From the NCBI GenBank assembly GCA_027322565.1, contig DAHVRG010000199.1, positions 1-5,931 of the forward strand: a DNA stretch of 5,931 nucleotides, in the 5' to 3' direction. Positions 1 through 5,278 of this stretch are shown in pieces. How positions within the stretch are numbered: position 1 is the stretch's first letter; every line of letters starts with the position of its first letter. The notes below the pieces were generated by a model. The model did no database searches and had not been told where the DNA came from. It saw nothing but the letters and a program-made list of their open reading frames with translations. Made by a program: the position numbers and the translations under genes. The DNA is from Georgenia sp. Its GTDB lineage: Bacteria > Actinomycetota > Actinomycetes > Actinomycetales > Actinomycetaceae.

Positions 1-1
1 G

Positions 2-1681
2 CGGGTGGCCGCACGTTCCACCCTCGCCGTCACCCCCGCCGTCCTCACGCCGCCGCCCGGGCTGCCCGAGCGTGCCTGGGGCGTGATGGCGCAGCTGTAC
101 TCCGTGCGCTCCCGCACCTCGTGGGGGGTGGGTGACCTCGCCGACCTCACCGAGCTCGGCAGCGTCTTCGGTGAGCAGGGAGCCGACTTCCTCCTCATCA
201 ACCCGCTGCACGCGGCCGAGCCGGTCGGTCCGATGACCCCGTCCCCGTACCTGCCGGTGACCCGGCGGTTCGTCAACCCGCTCTACATCCGGCCGGAGGA
301 CATCCGGGAGTGCGCCTACCTCCCCGGCCCGCAGCGGGCGCTGGTCGAGTGGGCCGCCGAGGAGGTGCGTGGGGCAGCGACCGACCCGGGACCGATCGAC
401 CGCGACGCCGCGTGGTCGGCCAAGCGGCAGGCGCTCGAGGTCATCTACGCCGCCGACCGGTCACCGGCCCGCCAACGGCAGCTCGACACCTTCCGTGCCG
501 AGCAGGGGCAGGGGCTGGAGGACTTCGCGCTGTGGTGCGCGCTCACGGAGAAGTACGAGGGTCAGGAGTGGCCCGCCGAGCTCGACGACCTCACGTCCCC
601 CGCCGTCTACCGCGCCCGCGTCGAGCTGGCCGACCGCGTCGACTACTACGTGTGGCTGCAGTGGGTGGCCGACACCCAGCTCGCCGCCGCCCAGCGCACC
701 GCCCGGGAGGCGGGGATGGCGATCGGGGTGATGCACGACCTCGCCGTCGGCGTGCAGCCCAGCGGCGCCGACGCGTGGGCGACGAGGGAGGCGCTGGCGC
801 TCGGCATCGGGGTCGGGGCGCCGCCGGACATGTACAACCAGCAGGGCCAGAACTGGTCCCAGCCGCCGTGGCGGCCCGACGGCCTCGCGCGCACCGGCTA
901 CGCGCCGTTCCGCGACATGCTGCGCACGGTGCTGCGACACGCCGGGGCGCTGCGGGTGGACCACATCCTCGGGCTGTTCCGGCTGTGGTGGATCCCGGAC
1001 GGCGCCAGCCCCGGGGAGGGCACCTACGTGCGCTACGACCACGAGGCGATGGTCGGGGTGCTGCTGCTCGAGGCGCACCGGGCGGGCGCCGTCGTCATCG
1101 GTGAGGACCTGGGCACCGTGGAGCCCTGGGTGCGGGACTACCTCGCCGAGCGCGGGGTGCTCGGCACGTCCGTGCTCTGGTTCGAGAAGGACGAGGAGGG
1201 CGAGCCGTTGCGGCCGGAGCAGTACCGCGACCTCGTCCTCGCGACGGTCAACACCCATGACCTCCCGCCGACGGCGGGCTACCTCGCCGAGGAGCACGTC
1301 GACCTGCGCGAGCGGCTGGGCCTGCTCACCGAGGCGGCACCGGTCGTGCGTGCCGAGGCGCGGCGGGAACGCGAGCGGATGATCGCCCGCCTGCGCGAGT
1401 ACGACCTCCTCCCGGAGAACCCCACGGAGCGACAGCTCGTCGAGGCGCTGCACGCCTACATCACCCTCACCCCGTCCCGGCTCGTCGGTGTCGCGCTCAC
1501 CGACGCCGTGGGGGAGCGGCGCGCCCAGAACCAGCCCGGCACGGACACCGAGTACCCCAACTGGCGGCTCCCGCTCGCCGACGGCTCGGAGAACGTCGTC
1601 CTCGTCGAGGACCTCCCGGACAACGCCCGCCTGCGCTCCCTCCTCGGGGTGGTCCGCGAGCTCATGCCCCACGGCGGCTGA
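2..1681 (+). CDS. malQ: 4-alpha-glucanotransferase (amylomaltase, GH77), 5'-truncated
   Basis: This enzyme transfers alpha-1,4-glucan segments between maltodextrins in the cytoplasm, releasing glucose. The reading frame is open from the left edge. The first GTG at 5 is probably internal, because actinobacterial MalQ proteins carry an extra N-terminal region of roughly 150 residues that is missing here. The GH77 signatures are clear: INPLHA followed by SPYLPVTRRFVNPLYI near the start of the visible part, then the three catalytic acids in the right order and spacing. These are the nucleophile Asp in RVDHILGLFR (codon 959-961), the acid/base Glu in VIGEDLGTV (codon 1103-1105) and the stabilising Asp in NTHDLPPTAGY (codon 1259-1261). 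The C-terminus ends naturally at a TGA, so only the 5' end is missing. The gene converges on the PTS permease gene with about 90 nt between them, so it is probably not co-transcribed with the PTS genes. Family assignment is secure. Confidence 0.96.
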   Translation, partial: RVAARSTLAVTPAVLTPPPGLPERAWGVMAQLYSVRSRTSWGVGDLADLTELGSVFGEQGADFLLINPLHAAEPVGPMTPSPYLPVTRRFVNPLYIRPEDIRECAYLPGPQRALVEWAAEEVRGAATDPGPIDRDAAWSAKRQALEVIYAADRSPARQRQLDTFRAEQGQGLEDFALWCALTEKYEGQEWPAELDDLTSPAVYRARVELADRVDYYVWLQWVADTQLAAAQRTAREAGMAIGVMHDLAVGVQPSGADAWATREALALGIGVGAPPDMYNQQGQNWSQPPWRPDGLARTGYAPFRDMLRTVLRHAGALRVDHILGLFRLWWIPDGASPGEGTYVRYDHEAMVGVLLLEAHRAGAVVIGEDLGTVEPWVRDYLAERGVLGTSVLWFEKDEEGEPLRPEQYRDLVLATVNTHDLPPTAGYLAEEHVDLRERLGLLTEAAPVVRAEARRERERMIARLREYDLLPENPTERQLVEALHAYITLTPSRLVGVALTDAVGERRAQNQPGTDTEYPNWRLPLADGSENVVLVEDLPDNARLRSLLGVVRELMPHGG

Positions 1682-1712
1682 CCCGGCGGCAAACCGGGCG
1701 GCGTCGCGCGGG

Positions 1713-1756
1713 ACGGGGAGGGCCCCGACACCGCGTGGTGTCGGGGCCCTCCCCGT
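1713..1756. terminator. Bidirectional hairpin terminator between convergent genes
   Basis: A perfect 20-bp inverted repeat (arms 1713-1732 and 1737-1756, 4-nt loop GCGT) lies 31 nt after the malQ stop and 17 nt beyond the end of the minus-strand permease gene. The stem is almost entirely G/C and no T-run follows it on either strand, so it is not a textbook intrinsic terminator. Long GC stems without a U-tract between convergent genes are common in actinobacteria. The role is inferred from position and stem strength. Confidence 0.8.
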
Positions 1757-1773
1757 GGTCGGCTGGACAGTCG

Positions 1774-3255
1774 CTAGGTCCGCTCGCGCCCAGCGCCCGG
1801 GTCGCGGCGGGAGCCCGGGTCACGGCTGCCGGCCTCCTCCTCGGCGGCCCGCTTGCCGGTCGAGACGGCCGCGGCCTCCTGCGCCTCGTCGAAGACCGAC
1901 GGGACGGCGGCCCCCTCGGCCCCCTCCTCCTCGCGGCCGGGCGTGCGGAGGTTGAACCGCGTGATCGCGAAGCGGAAGACGAAGTAGTAGATCACCGCGT
2001 AGATGAGCCCGAAGACGACGATCATCAGCGGCTGGGTGGCGATGTTGAAGTTGAGCAGGAAGTCGATCGCACCCGCCGAGAAGCTGAAGCCGCTGCGGTA
2101 CTCGAGCGCGTTCATCACCGCCAACGAGCTGCCGGTGAGCAGCGCGTGGACGACGTAGAGCGGGAAGGCCACGTAGGCGAAGGCGAACTCCAGCGGCTCG
2201 GTGATACCGGTGAGGAACGCGGTGAGCGCGACCGACACCATGACGCCACCGGTCGCCTTGCGACGGCTCGGCCGGGCGGTGTGCCAGATCGCCAGTGCCG
2301 CGGCCGGCAGGGCGAACATCATGATGGGGAAGAACCCGGTCATGAAGACGCCGGCGGTCGGGTCGCCGTTGAGGAAGCGGGCGATGTCGCCGTAGTACAC
2401 CTGGCCGTCGGCCGCCTCGAACGAGCCGAACTGGAACCACGGCAGGTTGTTCAGCAGGTGGTGCAGACCGAAGGGGATGAGCAGGCGGTTGACGGTGCCG
2501 AAGACGAACCCGCCGAGGACGGAGTTGCCCGGGTCGGTCACCCAGTCGCCGAACCCGGTGATGACGCGGTCGAACACCGGGTAGATGAAGGCGAAGACGA
2601 CGGCGACGACGATCGCCGCGACGGCGGTGATGATCGGCACGAAGCGGCGGCCGCCGAAGAAGGCGAGGTACGGGGGCAGCTTGATCCGGTAGTAGCGCTG
2701 GTAGAGCAGCGCCGCGACGATGCCGATGACGATGCCGCCGAGCACGCCGTAGTTGATGGTGTAGGTCGACGCCGCACAGGCGAAGTCGTCCGGGTTGAGA
2801 CCCGCTTCGGCGACCGTCTCGGCACACGAGCCGGGTGCCTCGCTGCCGAAGGTGTCACCCCACGGCGCCGTCATCGGGGCCATGACCCGCAGGACCGCCG
2901 TGAGCACGAGGTAGCCGACCAGCCCCGCGAGGGCGGTGGAGCCGTCGGACCGGCGGGCGTAGCCGATCGCCACACCGATCGCGAAGAGGATCGGGAGGTT
3001 GTCAATGAGGGCGCCACCGGCGGCCCCCAGGATCTCGGCGACGGGCTGCATCCAGCCCATGCCCGACCAGCCGGCGACACCGTCGGCGCCGAGCATGTCG
3101 GGCTGGCCGAGGCGGAGCAGGAGCCCGGCTGCGGGCAGTGAGGCGATGGGCAGCATGAGGGAGCGACCCACGCGCTGGAGCTGGGCAAAGCCGGGGATGG
3201 GCTTCTTTTCCTTCGGGGCCGGGGCCGAACCGGCGCCGGCGGTGGCTGCTGTCAC
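1774..3255 (-). CDS. PTS permease EIIC, N-acetylglucosamine/glucose family (NagE-like)
   Basis: This is the membrane component that carries the sugar across the membrane while EIIB phosphorylates it. The chosen GTG start (3253-3255) has a GAGGAG ribosome binding site 6 nt upstream and gives 493 residues. Longer upstream starts would read through the promoter. Hydrophobic segments fill residues about 30-435. Family motifs include NLPILFAIGVAIGYA (86-100), GLHHLLNN (263-270), GDIARFLNGDPTAGVFM (289-305), GFFPIMMFALP (307-317), GITEPLEF (350-357), GFSFSAGAIDF (389-399) and FNLRTPGRE (434-442). The stretch from GLHH to TPGRE resembles NagE more than PtsG, so N-acetylglucosamine is the favoured substrate, but glucose cannot be excluded. 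After TPGRE there is no EIIB domain, only a charged Ala/Glu/Arg-rich tail of about 50 residues. EIIB and EIIA are encoded separately on the other strand. The gene is divergent from the GntR regulator and probably controlled by it. Confidence 0.95.
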   Translation of the reverse strand: MTAATAGAGSAPAPKEKKPIPGFAQLQRVGRSLMLPIASLPAAGLLLRLGQPDMLGADGVAGWSGMGWMQPVAEILGAAGGALIDNLPILFAIGVAIGYARRSDGSTALAGLVGYLVLTAVLRVMAPMTAPWGDTFGSEAPGSCAETVAEAGLNPDDFACAASTYTINYGVLGGIVIGIVAALLYQRYYRIKLPPYLAFFGGRRFVPIITAVAAIVVAVVFAFIYPVFDRVITGFGDWVTDPGNSVLGGFVFGTVNRLLIPFGLHHLLNNLPWFQFGSFEAADGQVYYGDIARFLNGDPTAGVFMTGFFPIMMFALPAAALAIWHTARPSRRKATGGVMVSVALTAFLTGITEPLEFAFAYVAFPLYVVHALLTGSSLAVMNALEYRSGFSFSAGAIDFLLNFNIATQPLMIVVFGLIYAVIYYFVFRFAITRFNLRTPGREEEGAEGAAVPSVFDEAQEAAAVSTGKRAAEEEAGSRDPGSRRDPGAGRERT

Positions 3256-3261
3256 GTCAGG

Positions 3262-3267
3262 CTCCTC
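3262..3267 (-). promoter_or_regulatory. Ribosome binding site deciding the EIIC start
   Basis: On the minus strand this reads GAGGAG, 6 nt before the GTG at 3253-3255. It supports that start over the open frame that continues upstream to 3432, which has no comparable site and would place the promoter inside the gene. Confidence 0.75.
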
Positions 3268-3309
3268 GTCGAGTGCGACGGCGGGGAACCGTCGCGAACG
3301 TTGCGGCCC

Positions 3310-3318
3310 GGTCCAGAC
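3310..3318 (-). promoter_or_regulatory. Partial inverted copy of the operator in the EIIC leader
   Basis: GGTCCAGAC here is the exact reverse complement of the first 9 nt of the 13-mer operator found at 3345-3357 and 4505-4517. The remaining 4 nt are not conserved. It lies between the inferred EIIC transcription start and the start codon, where a bound regulator could add to repression. It is short enough that it could be chance in GC-rich DNA, although its place next to a full copy argues against that. Confidence 0.4.
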
Positions 3319-3344
3319 GGGTCTGTGGACGTCGCGTGCAGGAT

Positions 3345-3357
3345 GTCTGGACCAGTT
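3345..3357 (+). promoter_or_regulatory. Predicted GntR/DasR-like operator, copy 1
   Basis: GTCTGGACCAGTT occurs here and again exactly at 4505-4517. From memory, the DasR responsive element has the core TGGTCTAGACCA. Positions 5-16 of the 16-nt consensus match here in 11 of 12 places, the other half being poorly conserved. The copy sits just downstream of the -10 region of the minus-strand EIIC promoter, over its expected start point, as expected for a repressor site. The adjacent regulator gene of the DasR type is the natural partner. Binding is inferred. Confidence 0.65.
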
Positions 3358-3361
3358 GTGC

Positions 3362-3393
3362 ATACTAGACCGCCAGATGATCGCGGGTGTCAA
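3362..3393 (-). promoter_or_regulatory. Predicted sigma70-type promoter of the EIIC gene
   Basis: Reading the minus strand, a perfect -35 TTGACA (3388-3393) is followed by a -10 candidate, either TCTAGT (3364-3369, spacer 18 nt) or TAGTAT (3362-3367, spacer 20 nt). Both spacers are longer than the ideal 17. Transcription would start near 3355, giving a leader of about 100 nt before the GTG, with operator copy 1 lying over the start point. The -35 is the strong element; the -10 assignment is uncertain. Confidence 0.5.
3364..3371 (+). promoter_or_regulatory. Possible operator half-site ACTAGACC
   Basis: ACTAGACC contains CTAGACC, which equals the recalled DasR half-site and differs by one base from CTGGACC of copy 1, whose matching position is 18 nt earlier. 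It overlaps the -10 candidates of the minus-strand promoter. It may be a second binding position for the same regulator, or part of the promoter only. Confidence 0.35.
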
Positions 3394-3442
3394 GGACCGC
3401 AGAGGCGTGGCGTGGAGCCCCGCGATCACCATCCGGTGGACG

Positions 3443-3450
3443 GGAGGAGG
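3443..3450 (+). promoter_or_regulatory. Ribosome binding site deciding the regulator start
   Basis: GGAGGAGG lies 8 nt before the GTG at 3459-3461. It supports this start over the in-frame upstream codon at 3387, which would add 24 residues that do not belong to the winged-helix domain. Confidence 0.75.
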
Positions 3451-3458
3451 GGCGGGGC

Positions 3459-4238
3459 GTGAAGTACCTGACCGTGCGCGACTACCTGCGCAGGCTCATC
3501 GCCGACGGGCTGGGGGTCGGCCAGGCCATTCCCTCCGAGCGCGAGCTGTGCGCCCGGTTCAAGGTGTCCCGGATGACGGTGCGCCAGGCCGTGGACGCCC
3601 TCGTCGTCGAGGGCCTGCTCGAGCGGGTCCAGGGCCGGGGGACGTTCGTCGCGCAGCCGAAGGTCGACCTCCAGCTGCGGCTCGTCTCCTTCCCGGAGGA
3701 GATGCGGCGCCGCGGCATGGAGCCCTCGCTGCGCGTGCTCGCCGCCGACCGGACGGCGGCCCCGCACCACGTGGCCGACGCGCTCGATCTGCCCACCGGT
3801 GCGGAGGTGTACTACCTGCGGCGGCTGCGGCTGGCGGACGGGCTGCCGATGGCCGTGGAGGAGAACTGGGTGCCGGTGGGCCTGGTCCCCGGGCTGCTCG
3901 ACGGGGAGACGACGCCGAGCGTCTACGACTCGCTCACCGCGCGCGGGCTGCCCCCGACGTGGGGCGAGGACATGATCGAGGCCGTCCAGCTGGAGCCGGA
4001 GGTCGCCGGACACCTCGGCCTCGACGTCGGCACCGCAGGGCTGCAGATCCGCCGGCGGACGTTCAGCGGGGACCTCGCCGTCGACTACGCCGTCTCGATC
4101 TACCGCGGTGACCGATACTCGTTGTGGGTACCGGTCAGCGCCCCGGGTCCGACCCTCGTGCCCTCACGGCGCCGCACGACGGCGCCGTCCCGCCGGTCGA
4201 CCCAGACGCAAGCACATCCCAAGGAGGGGACGGCGTGA
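3459..4238 (+). CDS. GntR-family regulator with UTRA effector domain, DasR-like
   Basis: This is a cytoplasmic DNA-binding repressor of the HutC/DasR subgroup, 259 residues from the chosen GTG (DasR is about 250). Residues 3-65 form the GntR winged helix, with PSERELCARF at 25-34, SRMTVRQAVDAL at 37-48, EGLLER at 51-56 and the wing GRGTFVAQPKV at 59-69. The UTRA ligand domain follows to about 220, ending in SIYRGDRYSLWV, which closely resembles the DasR end. UTRA domains of this type bind phosphorylated amino sugars or related sugar phosphates, so a PTS product is the likely effector. After that end comes a Ser/Thr/Arg/Pro-rich tail of about 35 residues, whose coding sequence also holds the ribosome binding site of the next gene. 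The TGA stop overlaps the GTG of the first EIIB (GTGA). It is divergent from the EIIC gene, and matching operators lie in front of both PTS transcription units. A dedicated local regulator rather than the global DasR is equally possible. Confidence 0.93.
   Translation: MKYLTVRDYLRRLIADGLGVGQAIPSERELCARFKVSRMTVRQAVDALVVEGLLERVQGRGTFVAQPKVDLQLRLVSFPEEMRRRGMEPSLRVLAADRTAAPHHVADALDLPTGAEVYYLRRLRLADGLPMAVEENWVPVGLVPGLLDGETTPSVYDSLTARGLPPTWGEDMIEAVQLEPEVAGHLGLDVGTAGLQIRRRTFSGDLAVDYAVSIYRGDRYSLWVPVSAPGPTLVPSRRRTTAPSRRSTQTQAHPKEGTA
4221..4227 (+). promoter_or_regulatory. Ribosome binding site of EIIB-1, inside the regulator gene
   Basis: AAGGAGG lies 7 nt before the GTG at 4235-4237 and within the last codons of the regulator gene. 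It is the strongest Shine-Dalgarno in the window and fixes the EIIB-1 start over the in-frame GTG/ATG candidates further upstream. Confidence 0.75.
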
Positions 4239-4486
4239 AGGACATCCACGCGATCCTGGCCGGGCTCGGCGGTGTCGACAACATCCGCGAGCTCGAGTCG
4301 TGCGTCACCAGGTTGCGGGTCGAGGTGGACGACCCGGACCAGGTCGACCCGGAGGCGCTGCGCGCGGCGGGAGCCCACGGCTCGCTCCGACGGGGCAACG
4401 TCGTCCAGGTCGTCGTCGGACCGGAGCTGGACGCACTGCTCGCCGACCTCAGCGAGGACACCTGGCAGGTGGTCGACGACTCCTGA
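4235..4486 (+). CDS. PTS EIIB subunit, glucose/GlcNAc family (EIIB-1)
   Basis: This is a small cytoplasmic phosphocarrier that takes phosphate from EIIA and gives it to the sugar in EIIC. The GTG start gives 83 residues, normal for a free EIIB. The phospho-accepting Cys23 sits in LESCVTRLRVEV, and GNVVQVVVGPE (54-64) is the second family signature. By eye, 39 of the first 72 positions match EIIB-2 without a gap. It differs from EIIB-2 in having SLRR (50-53) where EIIB-2 has VVQQ, and in a C-terminus about 7 residues longer. The start overlaps the regulator stop by 4 nt, so the two are probably translated from one mRNA with coupling. It may be a second functional carrier with different partners, or a divergent copy tied to regulator control. 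No key residue is missing. Confidence 0.9.
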   Translation: MKDIHAILAGLGGVDNIRELESCVTRLRVEVDDPDQVDPEALRAAGAHGSLRRGNVVQVVVGPELDALLADLSEDTWQVVDDS

Positions 4487-4504
4487 CGCGGCCCCGCCCC
4501 GCAC

Positions 4505-4517
4505 GTCTGGACCAGTT
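4505..4517 (+). promoter_or_regulatory. Predicted GntR/DasR-like operator, copy 2
   Basis: An exact copy of the 13-mer at 3345-3357 lies in the 106-nt gap between EIIB-1 and EIIB-2, 19 nt after the EIIB-1 stop. Flanking bases differ, so the match is not part of a longer duplication. Its place implies a second regulated promoter for EIIB-2, EIIA and the HAD gene. A weak -10-like TAAGGT overlaps its end (4517-4522), but no convincing -35 was found. Confidence 0.6.
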
Positions 4518-4540
4518 AAGGTTTCCCTACGCGACGGCGC

Positions 4541-4556
4541 ATGACGCGCCCGTCAT
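4541..4556. repeat. Short inverted repeat in the EIIB-2 leader
   Basis: ATGACG and CGTCAT form a perfect 6-bp stem around a 4-nt CGCC loop. The repeat lies between operator copy 2 and the EIIB-2 ribosome binding site. It may be an mRNA hairpin or a binding site for another regulator; neither role is shown. Confidence 0.5.
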
Positions 4557-4562
4557 CGACCA

Positions 4563-4576
4563 ACGGCCGCGGCCGT
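4563..4576. repeat. 14-bp perfect palindrome upstream of EIIB-2
   Basis: ACGGCCGCGGCCGT is a perfect palindrome ending 4 nt before the GAGGAG ribosome binding site. It has no loop, so it suits a dimeric protein site better than an RNA hairpin. In DNA of this GC content such a palindrome could also arise by chance. Confidence 0.45.
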
Positions 4577-4580
4577 GGAT

Positions 4581-4586
4581 GAGGAG
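4581..4586 (+). promoter_or_regulatory. Ribosome binding site deciding the EIIB-2 start
   Basis: GAGGAG lies 6 nt before the ATG at 4593-4595. It lies inside the extra codons that an upstream GTG start at 4575 would add, which favours the ATG. Confidence 0.7.
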
Positions 4587-4592
4587 CAGAAC

Positions 4593-4823
4593 ATGAGCAA
4601 GGCAGAGTCCATCCTCGCGGCCCTCGGTGGCGACGGGAACATCGTCGACCTCGAGGCCTGCATCACCCGCATCCGTGTGGAGGTCGAGGACGCGAGCAAG
4701 GTGGACGAGGCCGGCCTGCGGGCCGCCGGTGCCTTCGGTGTCGTCCAGCAGGGCACCGCCGTCCAGGTCGTCGTCGGTCCGGAGGCGGACAACATCGTCG
4801 AGGACATCGAGGACCTTCGGTGA
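4593..4823 (+). CDS. PTS EIIB subunit, glucose/GlcNAc family (EIIB-2)
   Basis: This is a second free EIIB phosphocarrier of 76 residues, counted from the ATG preceded by GAGGAG. Cys23 in LEACITRIRVEV is the predicted phospho-site, and AVQVVVGPE (56-64) matches the family. ACITR and the VVQQG stretch agree with the usual family pattern better than the corresponding residues of EIIB-1, so this is probably the main partner of the permease. The stop overlaps the EIIA start (GTGA), pointing to coupled translation with EIIA. Streptomyces has a comparable free EIIB (NagF) for GlcNAc uptake, recalled from general knowledge. Expression is probably governed by operator copy 2 upstream. Confidence 0.93.
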   Translation: MSKAESILAALGGDGNIVDLEACITRIRVEVEDASKVDEAGLRAAGAFGVVQQGTAVQVVVGPEADNIVEDIEDLR

Positions 4824-5278
4824 CGGTGCGGGTCCTCGCCCCCGTCGACGGCACCGTCGTCGCGATGGCCGACGTGCCCGACCCCGTCTTCGCGGGCTCG
4901 ATCGTCGGCCCCGGGATCGCGATCGACCCCGACGGCGAGGGCGAGGTCCACGTCGTGGCCCCCGTTTCCGGCACCGTCGCCAAGCTGCACCCGCACGCGT
5001 TCGTCCTCGTCACCGAGCAGGGCAGGGGGGTGCTCGTCCACCTCGGCCTGGACACCGTCCAGCTCGAGGGTGCGGGGTTCACCCTCCACGCCGAGGAGAA
5101 GGACACGGTGGCGTCCGGGCAGCGGCTCGTCAGCTGGAACCCGGCCGAGGTCAAGGCGGGTGGCCGCTCACCGGTGTGCCCCGTCGTCGCGCTCGAGGCG
5201 ACCGCGGAGGCGCTGTCCCTCGCCGTGGAGCCGGGCGCGCACGTCGCCGCCGGCGACGAGCTCTTCGCATGGGAGTGA
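4820..5278 (+). CDS. crr: PTS EIIA subunit, glucose type (Crr-like)
   Basis: This cytoplasmic protein accepts phosphate from phospho-HPr and passes it to EIIB. The GTG start overlaps the EIIB-2 stop by 4 nt and has GAGGA 6 nt upstream. Its 152 residues match the free-standing EIIA-Glc size. The opening VLAPVDGTVV and VVAPVSGTV (45-53) are beta-barrel family repeats. His59 in LHPHAFVLVTEQG and His74 in VLVHLGLDTVQLEG correspond to the two active-site histidines of E. coli EIIA-Glc (His75 and the phosphorylated His90). EIIA may serve other permeases in the cell as well as this one, since Crr is often shared. Whether it also has a signalling role, as in enteric bacteria, cannot be read from the sequence. 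Confidence 0.95.
   Translation: MTVRVLAPVDGTVVAMADVPDPVFAGSIVGPGIAIDPDGEGEVHVVAPVSGTVAKLHPHAFVLVTEQGRGVLVHLGLDTVQLEGAGFTLHAEEKDTVASGQRLVSWNPAEVKAGGRSPVCPVVALEATAEALSLAVEPGAHVAAGDELFAWE

Noticed and set aside
461..1672. Minus-strand open frame of 403 codons opposite malQ
   Set aside because: Low-complexity shadow of malQ caused by high GC; the GH77 catalytic motifs are all on the plus strand.
1735..3141. Long plus-strand open frame (468 codons) opposite the EIIC gene
   Set aside because: It mirrors the minus-strand permease, is rich in Asp, Glu, Arg and Val with no domain pattern, and has no ribosome binding site. The NagE-like motifs on the other strand are decisive.
3256..3432. Longer EIIC N-terminus starting at 3432
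   Set aside because: It would cover the TTGACA promoter and the operator, adds 59 residues with no permease character, and lacks a ribosome binding site. GAGGAG before the GTG at 3255 is better.
3387..3458. Upstream start for the regulator at 3387
   Set aside because: It adds 24 residues outside the winged helix, while GGAGGAGG sits correctly before the GTG at 3459.
3256..3458. Riboswitch or small RNA in the divergent region
   Set aside because: No conserved riboswitch pattern or stable stem was recognised; the region is explained by promoter, operator and leader elements.
4487..4507. Possible terminator after EIIB-1
   Set aside because: Only a 4-bp GACG/CGTC pairing around a large C-rich loop can be drawn; too weak to support a terminator.
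4575..4592. GTG start for EIIB-2 at 4575
   Set aside because: It lies within the 14-bp palindrome and upstream of the GAGGAG site that serves the ATG at 4593.
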